Part shown: positions 43,430-53,740 of the stretch, one piece after another
How positions within the stretch are numbered: position 1 is the stretch's first letter
Layout of the letters: every line of letters starts with the position of its first letter
Source of the DNA: Heloderma charlesbogerti
Lineage: Eukaryota > Chordata > Lepidosauria > Squamata > Helodermatidae
Reading direction: 5' to 3'
DNA: 64,000 bases
NCBI GenBank assembly: GCA_026122225.1
Contig: JANEZZ010001677.1
Location: forward strand, 1,230,501 to 1,294,500
Program-made: the position numbers and the translations under genes
The notes under the pieces: generated by a model
Told to the model about the DNA's origin: nothing
What the model saw: only the letters and a program-made list of their open reading frames with translations
Database searches by the model: none

Positions 43430-43620
43430 GTGGTTTCCCAGCTTTTTCTGCTGTCCCACCCACCCCCATTCTAAAAGGGGCAATAAGAGCTTTAAGCTGC
43501 AACTTGCTGGAATTTGTTGCACGTCTGGCCCCGTCCCATTTGCCTTCGGCCCCACCCGCCACTGGAAGCTTCTTCGAAATAGAACTCAGCCCTTGGGCCG
43601 AAAGAGGTTCTGCACCCCTG
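43430..43620 (-). mobile_element. hAT-type MITE-4 copy
   Basis: 'cccattctaaaaggggcaa', 'agctttaagctgcaacttg', 'ggccccacccgccactgg', 'cccttgggccgaaagaggtt' and terminus GCACCCCTG. Confidence 0.6.
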
Positions 43621-43661
43621 AGTCAGATGGAGGGTCCGAATATACCAGAGCAGGCTGTGGC

Positions 43662-43710
43662 AAAGGGCCATAGCTCAGTGGTCCAGCATACCTGCTTTTC
43701 CTCCAGACGG
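43662..43710 (+). mobile_element. tRNA-SINE type 2, head fragment
   Basis: 'aagggccatagctcagtgg' is the A-box part; the B box is not recognisable. Confidence 0.45.
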
Positions 43711-43757
43711 AGCATGGCCACGATGGCTCTGCAAAGGGCGGTGATAAATGCAGGCAG

Positions 43758-43928
43758 GATGAGTCTACCATGGCAGCCTAGTCAAGACAGCTAATGCAGC
43801 GTCTCTCTGAATATTAGTGGTAATGGAGCAAGCCACTGGGGGGTGTTTTGCCCTCACGCCCTGGTTTGTGGGCTTTTTAGTGGGGCATCTCAACTAAGTG
43901 AACCCTTGAACTGATCCAGAAAGGCCCT
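43758..43928 (+). mobile_element. CR1-B LINE 3' end, degraded
   Basis: Weak but ordered matches to CR1-B ('gccactggggggtgttttgc', 'ggtttgtgggctttttagt', 'gaactgatccagaaaggccc'). Confidence 0.45.
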
Positions 43929-43929
43929 T

Positions 43930-44176
43930 TTTATTTATTATTTATTATTGCATTTATGCCCTGCCTTTTGTCCTCTTGCAAGGAGCCCAAGGCGGCTTAC
44001 GTGGTCCTCCATCTCCTCTCCATTTTATCCTCACAACAACCCTGTGAGGTAGGTGAGGCCAAGAGTCAGTGACAGGCCCAAAGTCACCCAGTGAGCTTCA
44101 TAGATGAGCGGGGACTCGAACCCGGGTCTCCCCAATCCCAGTCTGACAATCTAAGGACTACGCCACCCTGGCTCTC
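43930..44176 (-). mobile_element. tRNA-SINE type 1, full length
   Basis: Plus-strand view: TTATTTATTA tail, 'gcaaggagcccaaggcgg', 'atcctcacaacaaccctgtg', 'aagtcacccagtgagcttc', inverted B box 'gggactcgaacccgggtc'. The best preserved B box in the window. Confidence 0.9.
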
Positions 44177-44219
44177 TTGCCACAGTCTCAGAAAGGGCTC
44201 CCACAAGTCACCCCAGTGG

Positions 44220-44290
44220 CCATATGTGGACCCTCCATCAGACTCAGGGGTGCAGAACCTCTTTCAGCCCAAGGCCTGGGTTTGGGGAGA
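44220..44290 (+). mobile_element. hAT-type MITE-4, terminal fragment
   Basis: Terminus CAGGGGTGCAGAACCTCTTT at 44251, then 'cagcccaaggcctggg'. It is an inverted match to 43590-43640 and the match continues beyond the terminus into 'gaccctccatcagactc'. Confidence 0.55.
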
Positions 44291-45596
44291 GAGAGAGGCT
44301 TGCTTAGCCAATGGAGAGTGTTTTCTCCCCAAGCAGGGAGACCCTTCCCACACGGCAGCCTGGAAAATGAGGCCTCACGCCAGCCGTTCCCTGGCACTGT
44401 GCTGGCTGCCACTTCCCCGCAAACAGCAAGCCCGCTCAGTGCCAAAGTTATGTTTTGTTATGTAGGTCCGAGCCAGGCTGCAAAATCACTAGTTGGACCA
44501 GAAAAAGAAAGCCATCAACAAGGAGCCGGACGCACTGGAGGCCTCGTTTGTGTGCCTCCTCCCTCCGTCTCTGCTTCGGAAGAGAGACTTCCTGCCTTCC
44601 TGTAAGACCTCATGCACGGCTCAGCCATTTTCCGGTCACTCAGCTGACTGCGAGGGAGGCAGCAACGTGGAGGCGATCTTTGTGGATGAATTCCAAGAAT
44701 CAAACTCCGTGGCATTCAAGCCAGCGTTCTTTCCCACCAGTCAGAAAGAAAAAAAGCAAACACAACAGAAGTATCATTTTGCACGGTTTCACATCTTGCT
44801 TCTCCTCCACTGGGCCAGCAACCAGCTTGACATCACGTGAGCTTTGCACCCAAAATTAGATCAGTGAAGTTCACACAGCTCCTTTGCCTTTCAAAAGAAA
44901 GCTTAATCACTTCCAGGGGTGGCTCAGCCACCCCAATGCTAGACAGAGAGGACATGCTAGAGAAAACGGCTTCCAACGGATGTGAAACCCCCTCGGAATG
45001 TAGGAAGAGGCCTGTCAAATCAGACTGCAGCCCATCTGCCCAGTATCTTGTTTCCAGCAGTGGTAGCGACACACAGGGCTTCGAGGTGACAGTAAACACT
45101 GTCAAGTCTGCCCTCTCCTCCTGCACGCATTTGCGCGATCCCTTTTTTAAAGCCCCCTAAGCCACATCTTGCGGCCACTGGCTGGGCAAGTTCATTCTTG
45201 GGCCTCCCTTGCAAAGGACGACTTTTGGGGCCTCCTCCAAATCCTAACACGGATCGAATGAGAGGGGGCCACAGCCCCCTCACCCCGCGGACATCATGAA
45301 ATTTCTGACCACGCCAGTCCCACGCTCTTTGGTCAAGCCAAGCCTGAACACACTGGCCAACCTGTGGCACCTGAAATGCCTCCTGAGCTACGATGGCAGG
45401 AACAGACGGCGAGTATTCCCGTTGCCCCGGAACAAGAGACAGGAGGAGGGCGCACGGAATAGTTGCAGGGGCAGCATGCCCTCCTCGGTGTGCTGAGACT
45501 CAAGTTCGGCCAGGAACCTCCAGCTTGATCCAGCCGTGACGCAATCGCCAGCTGGAACAGCAGCCTGACATCCAAATAAATACATACATAAATAAA
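44291..45596. other. Unique stretch, no gene seen
   Basis: Bases 45040-45070 ('cccagtatcttgtttccagc') may be a CR1-B relic on the minus strand. No coding domain in the overlapping frames. Confidence 0.35.
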
Positions 45597-45632
45597 ACAG
45601 GGGCTCTGACGCTGAGCCATGGCCCTTCCCTC
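45597..45632 (-). mobile_element. tRNA-SINE type 2, head fragment of a pair
   Basis: 'caggggctctgacgctgag' and 'ccatggcccttccctc' are the inverted A-box end. A linker like that at 31860 follows ('aaagtaagaatctagttctc'). Confidence 0.6.
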
Positions 45633-45687
45633 AATAATAAAGTAAGAATCTAGTTCTCATGGTTCCAAATCAAGGGCTGATTTTAAA

Positions 45688-45901
45688 GAAGAACACAGGA
45701 AGCTGCCCTATATGGAGTCAGGCCCTGTGTCCATCCAGCCCAGTATTGCAGGCACTGACTGGCAGCAGTGGCTCTCCAGGGTTTCGGGAAGGATTCTTTC
45801 CCACCCCACCTGGAGATGTTGCCGGGGACTGAACCAGGGACCAAACCAGGGACTGTCTGCATGCAAAGTGGGGGCTATGCCATGAAGCTACAGCCCTTTC
45901 G
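45688..45901 (-). mobile_element. tRNA-SINE type 2, full length
   Basis: 'acaggaagctgccctatatgg', 'ccatccagcccagtattgc', 'ctctccagggtttcgggaag', inverted B box around 'ggggactgaaccagggacc' (which is locally duplicated) and inverted A box 'gccatgaagctacagcc'. Confidence 0.85.
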
Positions 45902-46249
45902 CCATGCCAGTGAGCTGAGTCAGGGCCCTCCATGCCAGCCTTGGTGCCAATCCAAAGGATGTGCCGTTTCGCAAGACCCAGATCCTTGGCGTCAAAGGTC
46001 CCACTGCTGCTTCTGCTTTCCAAGACAGAGGCAGTGTGCACATGATGCAGAGGCCCCTTTCCTCGGAACTGGAGAGACACCACAGGCGGCCCCAAACTTC
46101 TTGGAATCTCACAGGCAGATGCACATTTCGGAGCTGAACTTGGTGAGGCGATGGCAAAACGAGGAGCCACCGAGAATCACTGGAGGCTCCTGCAACCTGC
46201 AGGAAGTGCCGCCCCAGACTAGCAGTCTCTGTGGTGTCCATTTCAGAAC
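45902..46249. other. Unique stretch, no gene seen
   Basis: No repeat or domain recognised. Confidence 0.4.
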
Positions 46250-46785
46250 TGGGTGCACTGGTGTGCAAAGTGGGACATCTGCTCCAGCCCTATACAGCCT
46301 CACACAGCCCAGGACCAGAATACCTGATGGAGCGCCTCTCCCGACATGAACCAACCTGGACGCTAAACTCAGCATCCAAGGCCCGCCTTCAGGCGCCTCC
46401 TCCGAGGGAGGCTTGGAGGGTGGCAACAAGGGAGAGAGCCTTCTCGGCAGGGTCCCCCAATTAAAGGATGCTCTCCCTGACAAGACTCGCCTGGTGCCAA
46501 CATTGTCCTCTTTTCCGTGCTCAGTTAAAACTGCCCTCTTCTCTCAGGCACTTGGCAGCATATGAGTTTTTAATCAGGTCCTGGATTGTCTTTGGTTGAA
46601 AACAATTTGTTTAAAAATTGTTTTTAGACATATGTTGTCTGTGTGTGTGCTATCTGTTTATGCTTTTATGTGTATGTTTTTATACTTTGTATAATGTATT
46701 TTTAATGGTTTTAAATTTTTGTGGGGCACCCAGAGAGCTTTCGCTACAGGGCAGTTTAGAAATATGATAAATGAAATGAAATTAA
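46250..46785 (+). mobile_element. L2-type LINE 3' end
   Basis: C-terminal coding remnant (peptide EYLMERLSRHEPT and SKARLQAPPPREAWRVATRERAFSAG), then a long T-rich untranslated part to 'gcacccagagagctttcgc' and 'gggcagtttagaaatatg'. A premature stop follows the 'GSPN' end. Confidence 0.75.
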
Positions 46786-48019
46786 AACTTATTCCACAGC
46801 AGAATTTCAAAGTGCAGAATTTCCAGGCGCAGGCCTAGTGGAAACATCTGCTCTTTCCTTGCACAGAAGGAAGGGGTACCGAGGGCTGGACTAGGGTTCA
46901 AAGTCCAGATCAGCCACGAAACCTGCTTGGTAACCACAGTCTAGTCACTTTAGGGAAGGGACCGTATCTCTGTGGTGCAGCCCCTGCCAGGTTCCATCCC
47001 TGGAAGTGTCCCTGGAAGTGGAATAGCACAGGGGGCCAGGTTCTTCCTTGCTTGAGCAGGAAAACAAAACTGACCTCGCGCTCTACTGAAACACATTCAG
47101 AATCCCCTCCCTGCCCTCCCACTTTTGTGCAGAGGTGAAAGCACAAAAACACACAGACGCGTGGCTGAGGTGTCCCTGAGTTCCTGTGTACAGCAGCTGC
47201 AAAGTGGGGTTGGGGGCGGAGAGGAAGAAAAGAAGGCAGAAAACAATGCGACCGGGCCAAGCTCCATCCACCGGGCCTCCAGGGCTTCTCTCCCCACCCC
47301 AGAAGCAGAAAAAATCCCTGGCCAAACAAGAGGAGTCCCCCCCCCCCCCGCTACTCATACCATCTGAGTTTCAAGAACAACCCTGCTGACCTTTCTGGAG
47401 AACCCGCTGTGCCAGATCGGTTCCACCCAGAGGTAAACAAGCTTGTGCAGGGACACAGGCCGCCCTGCAATGCACAGGCCTATGGGGAGAAAGAAGGTCA
47501 CACAAGCTACCCGAAAGGCAGTTTTCCAAGACAGGAAACAGAAACTGGTGGTCGCAAGCAGTTCAAACGGCTTGGCAGTTGGGGCCTGCAGAACAACTGG
47601 TAAACATCCAAGGCAGAACCAGGAGCTAGACTGGAGGAGCGAGATTCCATATACCCCGAAGAAATGGCTTAGCCAGCGGATGCAAAAAAGCAGAAGAGCT
47701 GTCCACTGGAGCACTAGAGGCAGAGACAGCAAACAGATATGCACTCAGGGAAGAAAGTTTTAAACCCTTGTCTTAAAGAGACAAGATAAACAGCAAAACC
47801 TGGTGCAAATGGCACCAGACAGGGTCAAAGTCAGGAGTGGCAGCAAACAAGCAAAAGGATGGGCATGCGCGCGCACACACGCCCCCCAGGGCTCAATTTC
47901 AGAGCACAAATCCAAAGCTTCCTGCCAAAGGGTGCCCACTGAGAGCCTGCCACTTGCAACGAAGCCCTCTCCCACCACTTTCTCCTCCGGGTCATTTTGA
48001 ACTGCTTCTTGACGCAGCA
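46786..48019. other. Unique stretch, no gene seen
   Basis: About 1.2 kb. A possible SINE type 2 relic at 46968-47010 ('tctctgtggtgcagcccctg'). No gene supported. Confidence 0.35.
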
Positions 48020-48455
48020 GGCGTCACATTTGCGCCAACTGCAATCCCTGAGGGAGTGTCTGTCCTGGTATGACCCTGCCCAGGCACTACGGTCACCATC
48101 TGAGGTCCTCCTCCAAGTGTCTCTTCTGAGGGAGGTTCACAGGATGGCAACAAGTGCCTTCTCTGTGGTGGTCCCACAACTGTGGACTGATCTCCCCAGT
48201 GAGGCCCACCTGGCACCAACACTCTCAACTTTCTGGTGTCAGGTTACTTGATAGCGTATAACGAGATTCTTAACAGGTCAGGGGATTTTTATTGTTGGTT
48301 GTGCAAAACTGTTTTCTTTATTTTGGGATGGAGACGGTTTTCTGTTATATGGTATTTTTTATTGTTGTTATACAGTATTTTGGGAGGGTTGATTTTGCAA
48401 ACTGCCCACAGAGCTTGCGCTATTTGGGAGATTCTAGAAATGCAATCATTGAATG
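48020..48455 (+). mobile_element. L2-type LINE 3' end
   Basis: Remnants 'tggtatgaccctgcccagg', 'caagtgccttctctgtggtg' and 'tggactgatctccccagtg', then T-rich 3' untranslated DNA to 'actgcccacagagcttgcg' and 'ggagattctagaaatgc'. Confidence 0.7.
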
Positions 48456-49009
48456 GAAGCGATAAATGACAGATCAGTTCTGCAAAGAGGCTGCGGCCCT
48501 CCAGGGCCAGAAGGACAATGAAAGACTCTAGCCTCTCCGGGTGATGTTACCCCAGAGGTGGCATAACACACACGCACAGGGCCGCTCATCCTCCAGGAAC
48601 GTGGCAGGCACCCCGTTGCATGCCGTTCCAACCGAGGTTTATTACAAAAGACTTAATTAGCAGAGTCAGGCTGAGGCAGGCCGGAGCACCTGACTAGATT
48701 CACCATTATGTAAGACAGGTTCACACCAGGGAGTGTGTCAATCTGGCTCACCTGCCGGCTGTCTTCTGGGCTACAAGGTCACGGGAGCCGCCATCCAGGA
48801 GTCACCCAAGGTTTCCCAATGCTGTGGTAACAAGGAGAATGAGGACACCACCAAAGAAACATGCCAGGCACAGAAGTATCTACCATCCATTGGCCACCTC
48901 CCCAGCTTCGTGCGCACCAGGTTCTGGGACCTCCCCGTCCATCCTGCACAGCTCAGGGCCTTGGCTGAACTCCTCTTTCCTCAAAAGCAGAAGCCAACAG
49001 GCTCATCCC
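48456..49009. other. Unique stretch, no gene seen
   Basis: No repeat or domain recognised. Confidence 0.4.
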
Positions 49010-49293
49010 ATGAATGGTGGGAGGTTCAGGGCAGATCAGAGTCCTTCTTCGCACAGCTTAGAGTTAAACGACGGAATGTGGTGCCAAAAGATGTGGTGAT
49101 GGGCACCAATTTGGATGGCTTTAAAAGGGGGTTGGACAAATTAAGAATCATAGAACAGTAGGGTTGGAAGGGGCCTACAAGACCATCGAGTCCAATTCAT
49201 GGAAGAGAAGGCCGACAGTGGCTACTAGTCCTGATGGCTCTATGCTGCCTCCAGTATTGGAGGCAGTATACTAGGGAACACGAGCAGGAGGGG
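49010..49293 (+). mobile_element. CR1-B LINE, left part, carrying nested insertions
   Basis: 'ggtgggaggttcagggcag', 'ttcttcgcacagcttagag', 'ggtgatgggcaccaatttgg' and 'aaaagggggttggacaaatt', an interruption at 49146-49196, then 'catggaagagaaggccgac' and 'ctactagtcctgatggctc'. The copy stops at 'gcaggaggggact' and resumes at 51036 after the CR1-A insertion. Confidence 0.85.
49146..49196 (-). mobile_element. 51-bp CR1-A tail nested in CR1-B
   Basis: Inverted CR1-A end 'aatcatagaacagtagggtt' to 'cctacaagaccatcgagtcc', placed between GGACAAATT and AATTCATGG of the host repeat. The shared AATT fits a very short target duplication. Confidence 0.85.
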
Positions 49294-51034
49294 ACTCTAA
49301 GCTATTAAATAAGGATGGCAAAACGATAACAGATGACAAAGAAAATGCAGAGGTGCTCAATTCCTACTTTGGCTCAGTCTTCTCTCAAAAGAGGATCTAT
49401 GACCCCCCTGGCAAAGGCAAAGTACAGGCTGAAGGGGCAGGATTGCAGCTTGAGATCGATAGGCATATGGTCAAGGAACACCTAATTACTTGGAATGAGT
49501 TCAGATCTTCAGGGCCAGATGAACTGCATCCTAGAGTAAGAAAGGAACTGGCAGAGGAACTCTCAGAACTGCTGTCTATTCTCTGAGAAATCATGGAGGA
49601 CGGGGGAAGTGCCAGATGACTGGAGGAGGGCTAACGTTGTCCCTATTTTCAAAAAGGGTAAAAAGGAGGAACCTGGGAACTACAGACCAGTCAGTCTGAC
49701 ATCAATCCCTGGGAAAATTCTGGAGCAGATGATAAAGCAATCCATCCGTAAGCACCTTGAAAACACTGCCGTGATTCCTCGAAGCCAACATGGATTTGTC
49801 AAGAACAAGTCCTGCCAGACAAATCTGATCTCATTTTTTGATCAAGTAACCTCCCTTGTGGACTGTGGGAATGCTGTAGACGTAATATACCTCGACTTCA
49901 GCAAAGCTTTCGACAAAGCGCCCTATGATCTCCTGATGAGCAAACTAGCTCAAAGTGGGCTAGATGAAACAACGATCCGGTGGATCCACAGTTGGCTACA
50001 GAATTGGACAAAGAGTGCTTATCAATGGGACCTTCTCCAACTGGGGAGAGGTAACGAGTGGGGTACCGCAGGGCTCAGTCCTGGGCCCAGTGCTCTTCAA
50101 CATTGTTATTAATGACTTGGAGAAGGAGGTGCAGGGAATGCTGATCAAATTTGCAGATGACACAAAATGGGGCGGGATAGCTAATACTTTGGAAGCAGAA
50201 ACAAAATTCAAAGTGATCTGGATAGACTGGAGCGCTGGGCAGAAAACAACAAAATGACATTTAATAGGGATAAATGCCAAGTTCTGCACCTAGGAAAAAG
50301 AAAACAAATGCACAGTGACAAGATGGGGGATATGTGGCTCAAGAACACTACACGTGAGAAGGATCTTGGAACTGTTGTCGATCACAAGCTGAATATGAGC
50401 CAACAATGTGATGTGTCTGCAAAAAAGGCAAATGCTGTTTTGGACTGCATTAATAGAAGCATAGCTTCCAAATCCTGGGAAGTACTAGTTCCCCTCTACT
50501 CAGCACTGGTTAGGCCTCATCTGGAGTACTGTGTCCAGTTCTGGGCACCACACTTGAAGAAGGATGCAGACAAACTGGAGAGGGTTCAGAGGAGGGCAAC
50601 ACAGATGATCAGGGGGCTGGAAACAAAGCCCTATGAAGAGAGACTGAAAGAACTGGGCATGTTTAGCCTTGAGAAGAGAAGACTGAGGGGAGATAGGATA
50701 GCGCTCTTCAAGTACTTGAAAGGTTGTCACAGAGAAGAAGGCCAGGATCTCTTCTTGATCATCCCACAATGCAGGACACGGAATAATGGGCTCAAGTGAC
50801 AGGAAGCCAGATTCCGGCTGAACATCAGGAGAAACCTCCTGACTGTTAGAGCAATATGACAATGGAACCAATTATCTAGGGAGGCGGTGGGCTCTCCCAC
50901 ACTGGAGGTGTTCAAGACGAGGCTGGACAGCCATCTGTCAGGGATGCTCTGACTTGGATTCCTGCATTGAGCAGGGGGTTGGACTCGATGGCCTTGTAGG
51001 CCCCTTCCAACCCTACTATTCTATGATTCTATGA
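49294..51034 (+). pseudogene. CR1-A LINE with reverse-transcriptase ORF2 remnants
   Basis: The longest CR1 in the window. In order: LLNKDGKTITDDKENAEVLNSYFGSVF (49300-49385), the RT entry block RRANVVPIFKKGKKEEPGNY and RPVSLTSIPGKILEQMI (49625-49735), HGFVKNKSCQTNLISFFDQV, DVIYLDFSKAFDKAPYDLL (49885-49935), GVPQGSVLGPVLFNIVINDL (50055-50125) and the catalytic FADDTK (50152-50170). The C-terminal part ETKPYEERLKELGMF and LFKYLKGCHREEG follows. The frame shifts near 50000 and back near 50255, and a stop interrupts at 49586, so it is inactive. The endonuclease is missing (5' truncation). It ends in CTATGATTCTATGAT and sits inside an older CR1-B copy. Confidence 0.95.
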
Positions 51035-51035
51035 T

Positions 51036-51090
51036 CGGGCTCATGTCCTGCTTGTGGGGTTCCCATGGAGGCATCCGGTGGGAATAGCAT
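51036..51090 (+). mobile_element. CR1-B LINE, right part
   Basis: 'ggctcatgtcctgcttgtgg' and 'ttcccatggaggcatccgg' continue the CR1-B copy that stops at 49293, showing that CR1-A landed inside it. Confidence 0.8.
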
Positions 51091-51147
51091 TATTCATTAT
51101 AAAATGTATAAACCACTCCACACCGAGAGATATCAATGTGATATTGA

Positions 51148-51533
51148 TGACAGCCAGGGTGGAATAGGGCTTAGAGAGTTGGACTGGGACTTGAGACCTG
51201 GGTTCTAGTCCTCGCTTGGCCATGAAGCCCACTGTGTAGCTTTGGGCCAGTCACAGACTGTTAAGAACATAAGACCCTAAGAAGAGCCCTGCTGGATCAG
51301 ACCAAGGGTCCATCTAGCCAAGCGTACTGTTCAGACACTGGCCGAACAGCTGTTCATCAGGAACCTACAAGCAGGACATGAGTGCAACTGCACCCTCCCT
51401 ACCTCTGGGCTACTCTTGGCCTAACCTACCTCGCAGCGTTGTTGTGAGGATAAAATGGAGACAAAGAGGGCCATGTAAGCTGCCTTGGGCTCCTTGCAAG
51501 AAGAGAAAAGGTGGGGTATAAATGTAATAATCT
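51148..51533 (+). mobile_element. tRNA-SINE type 1 split by a CR1-B tail
   Basis: Head 'gacagccagggtggaatagg', B box 'gggttctagtcctcgc' and 'catgaagcccactgtgtagc' up to 'ccagtcacagactgtt'; after 51411 it continues 'ctcttggcctaacctacctc' and 'ttgggctccttgcaagaag'. Confidence 0.88.
51261..51405 (-). mobile_element. CR1-B tail nested in the SINE
   Basis: Starts 'ttaagaacataag', then 'agccctgctggatcagacc', 'aagggtccatctagcc' and 'cctacaagcaggacatgag', the minus-strand 3' end of CR1-B with its terminal octamer at the left junction. Confidence 0.88.
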
Positions 51534-52312
51534 TTTTTTTTTAATTGGCGCAGCGTACAATAAATTAAAATGCAAAATGTAAAAACATTATAGTGAAAAG
51601 AAATGCTGCATGACACGGGCCTTTAGTCTGATCTCACAGGGCTCCTCTTGCGTTCTCCACCACCACCGTTATCCTTTCTCACTGCTTTGCAAGCTTGATA
51701 ACAGCGTGGAGAATCCCAGCTTTCCTTCTCCATACCTAGAAGACGTTCCTCCACCCTTCACCAGGTCCCAAAAGGCTGTTGAGGTCCCCCTGCCGCACCC
51801 TTCTCTCTCACACCAACACAGACACACACTGCAGCCCCTCTAATGTCAGACATCCTCCCATCTTCTCATGCCCGGCCGCTCCCAAGTACCAGTGGGACAC
51901 TGATGGTTGGATACAAATCTCCATCCTGCCTTGCAAGCCGCTCACAAATCCACACATTAAAGGCCAGCTTAAAAACAAATACAGCTTCAAACCCAGACAG
52001 CGCCAAACAGGGCTCTGCTCTTTCGGACCACCAAAACCCAAAGGCTGCATTTATCCCTTATTTGGCTCTGTTGCTGGTGCCAACCCAACACTTTTCATAA
52101 AAGCACTGCAGAAAACCCATGTTGCTGGGAGGAGGCCTTTGCTTCCTCACCTTTTACTCTTATCCCCGAGGCTCTCTCTATGCAGGAGCCGCTCGCCCAG
52201 GGCGAGTCACAATTCCAGGGGGGAGAGTTCATTTGTTTACTGATGTTACACAGATCTTTTTGGAGGGAAACATGGGGTATAAAAATTTTACATGAAAATG
52301 AAATAAATTAGA
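51534..52312. other. Unique stretch, no gene seen
   Basis: No repeat or domain recognised. Confidence 0.35.
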
Positions 52313-52430
52313 GCAGCGTTCCACAACCTGGTGCCCTTCAGATGGGTTGGACTGCAAGTCCCATCATTCTCAGCCAGCATGGCCAATGGGAGTTGCAGTC
52401 CCATCTGCAGGGCCCCAGCTTGGGGAATGA
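52313..52430. mobile_element. Palindromic MITE-1
   Basis: 'ccacaacctggtgcccttcag', 'gttggactgcaagtcccatc', 'cagccagcatggccaatggg' and the inverted right arm 'agttgcagtcccatctgc', ending 'cagcttggggaatg'. Confidence 0.75.
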
Positions 52431-52446
52431 TGAACTAGAGTGTCAC

Positions 52447-52463
52447 AAACACACACACACCAC
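52447..52463 (+). repeat. Short (AC)n
   Basis: Eight AC units. Confidence 0.8.
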
Positions 52464-52599
52464 TACCTATCTGCCTTTGCACACCTGCATGTCATGGAGC
52501 TGCTCAAGAAAACCCATTAAGCTACTTTCTTTGCAGACAGACCCCTGGAACACCTAGCCCACTGGTCCCTGCTCTCACCTGCAGGAGCTCCGCAGCGTC

Positions 52600-52703
52600 T
52601 TCCACGAGGAGCAATGGCCCTTCCCCTAGAAACCAAGTTTCCAGTCCTCATGGTTCCGAAAAGAGTGGATTTAAATAGGAACATGGGAAGGTGCCTTGAC
52701 TGG
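52600..52703 (-). mobile_element. SINE type 2 end plus linker
   Basis: 'caatggcccttcccctag', then linker 'ccagtcctcatggttccg' and the start of a second unit 'aggaacatgggaaggtgcc', which is then lost. Confidence 0.5.
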
Positions 52704-52734
52704 TAGCTAGGGTGGCCCGATGTCCTACTCTTAT

Positions 52735-52800
52735 ATATTTCATTTCATTTCTATACCGCCCAATAGCCGAAGCTACTATGCAGAGAGCAGTCCTCTGTTT
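52735..52800 (-). mobile_element. L2-type LINE 3' end fragment
   Basis: 'catttctataccgcccaatagc' then 'cgaagctactatgcagagag', the minus-strand view of the L2 end. Confidence 0.6.
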
Positions 52801-53084
52801 GAAGGGCTGTCCAGTCCAAGTCCAATTTGAAGAGCAGAGAGAGCAGAGCAGGAACCTTGGCAGTGCCCATCCACAGGACGGAACATCTGGACAGCCAGCT
52901 GAACAGGTAGGCACACAGCTCACCTGGTCTTCCCCACTATGGTGATATGTACTGCATTTCTATTTAAGTTATAGATATTATTTATAACTGCATCGATACA
53001 TCTGAATTAGCATATGCAAATATGCTCTTTTGTCCTCTTTTGGGACAACGCTAAGTGGCCACCCTGCTGGTAACAGCTCTGCAG

Positions 53085-53178
53085 AGCTCTCAGGCAGAGA
53101 CACACCTTTGCCAGCCCAGGGATTTAACCTGGGATATTATTCACTTTGCACAGGTGCCCTGTCACTCCGCTCTATCTG
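53085..53178 (-). mobile_element. tRNA-SINE type 2, degraded
   Basis: Inverted B box 'agggatttaacctgggat' and 'gtgccctgtcactccgctc'. Confidence 0.4.
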
Positions 53179-53492
53179 CTCCCCATTAACAGGCCAGATG
53201 AGCTACTTACCCAGAAGGAACTGTGACTCGCCCTGGGCAAGCGGCTACTGCACAGAGAAGACCTCGGGGGCAAGAGAAGAAGGCAAGGAAGCACAGGCCT
53301 CCTCCCAGCAATACGGGCTTTCCAGAAAAATGCTGAACTGGAAAGTTTTCTGCTGCCCCAAGTCGATGGAGATGTGGTTCAGCATATTTAATTGGCTTAC
53401 AGTTAGTAAGGAAAACTTTAAAAAGCACACCACACTAGTTTCCCATGCTGAATAAATACCTGAAACGGTTTTCCAACGGCGAAACATACTGA
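53179..53492. other. Unique stretch, no gene seen
   Basis: No repeat or domain recognised. Confidence 0.35.
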
Positions 53493-53497
53493 AATAT

Positions 53498-53526
53498 TTG
53501 ATGTGTGTGTGTGTGTGTGGGGGGGT
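53498..53526 (+). repeat. (GT)n followed by G run
   Basis: About nine GT units and then seven G. Confidence 0.85.
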
Positions 53527-53533
53527 ATTAAAA

Positions 53534-53740
53534 CATGTCTACTCAGAAATTAGCCCATTATTAGACTTACTCCCAGGTAAGTGCGGATAGGACAGCAGCT
53601 GTAGGGCGCTATCCTATGCATGTTTAGATAGAAAGAAGGACTACAACTCCCACCATTCCACACCCAACCATGCTGGCTGGGGACTGCTGGGAATGGTAGA
53701 GGACTTTTTTTCTGTCTAAACAAGTGCAGGATCGTGCCCT
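53534..53740. mobile_element. Two MITE-3 relatives side by side
   Basis: 53534-53595 is the 'tgtctactcagaaattagcc' / 'ttactcccaggtaagtgcgg' short form. 53607-53740 is the foldback form ('tcctatgcatgtttagatag', 'aggactacaactcccaccat', 'atggtagaggac', 'gtctaaacaagtgcaggat'). Confidence 0.65.
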
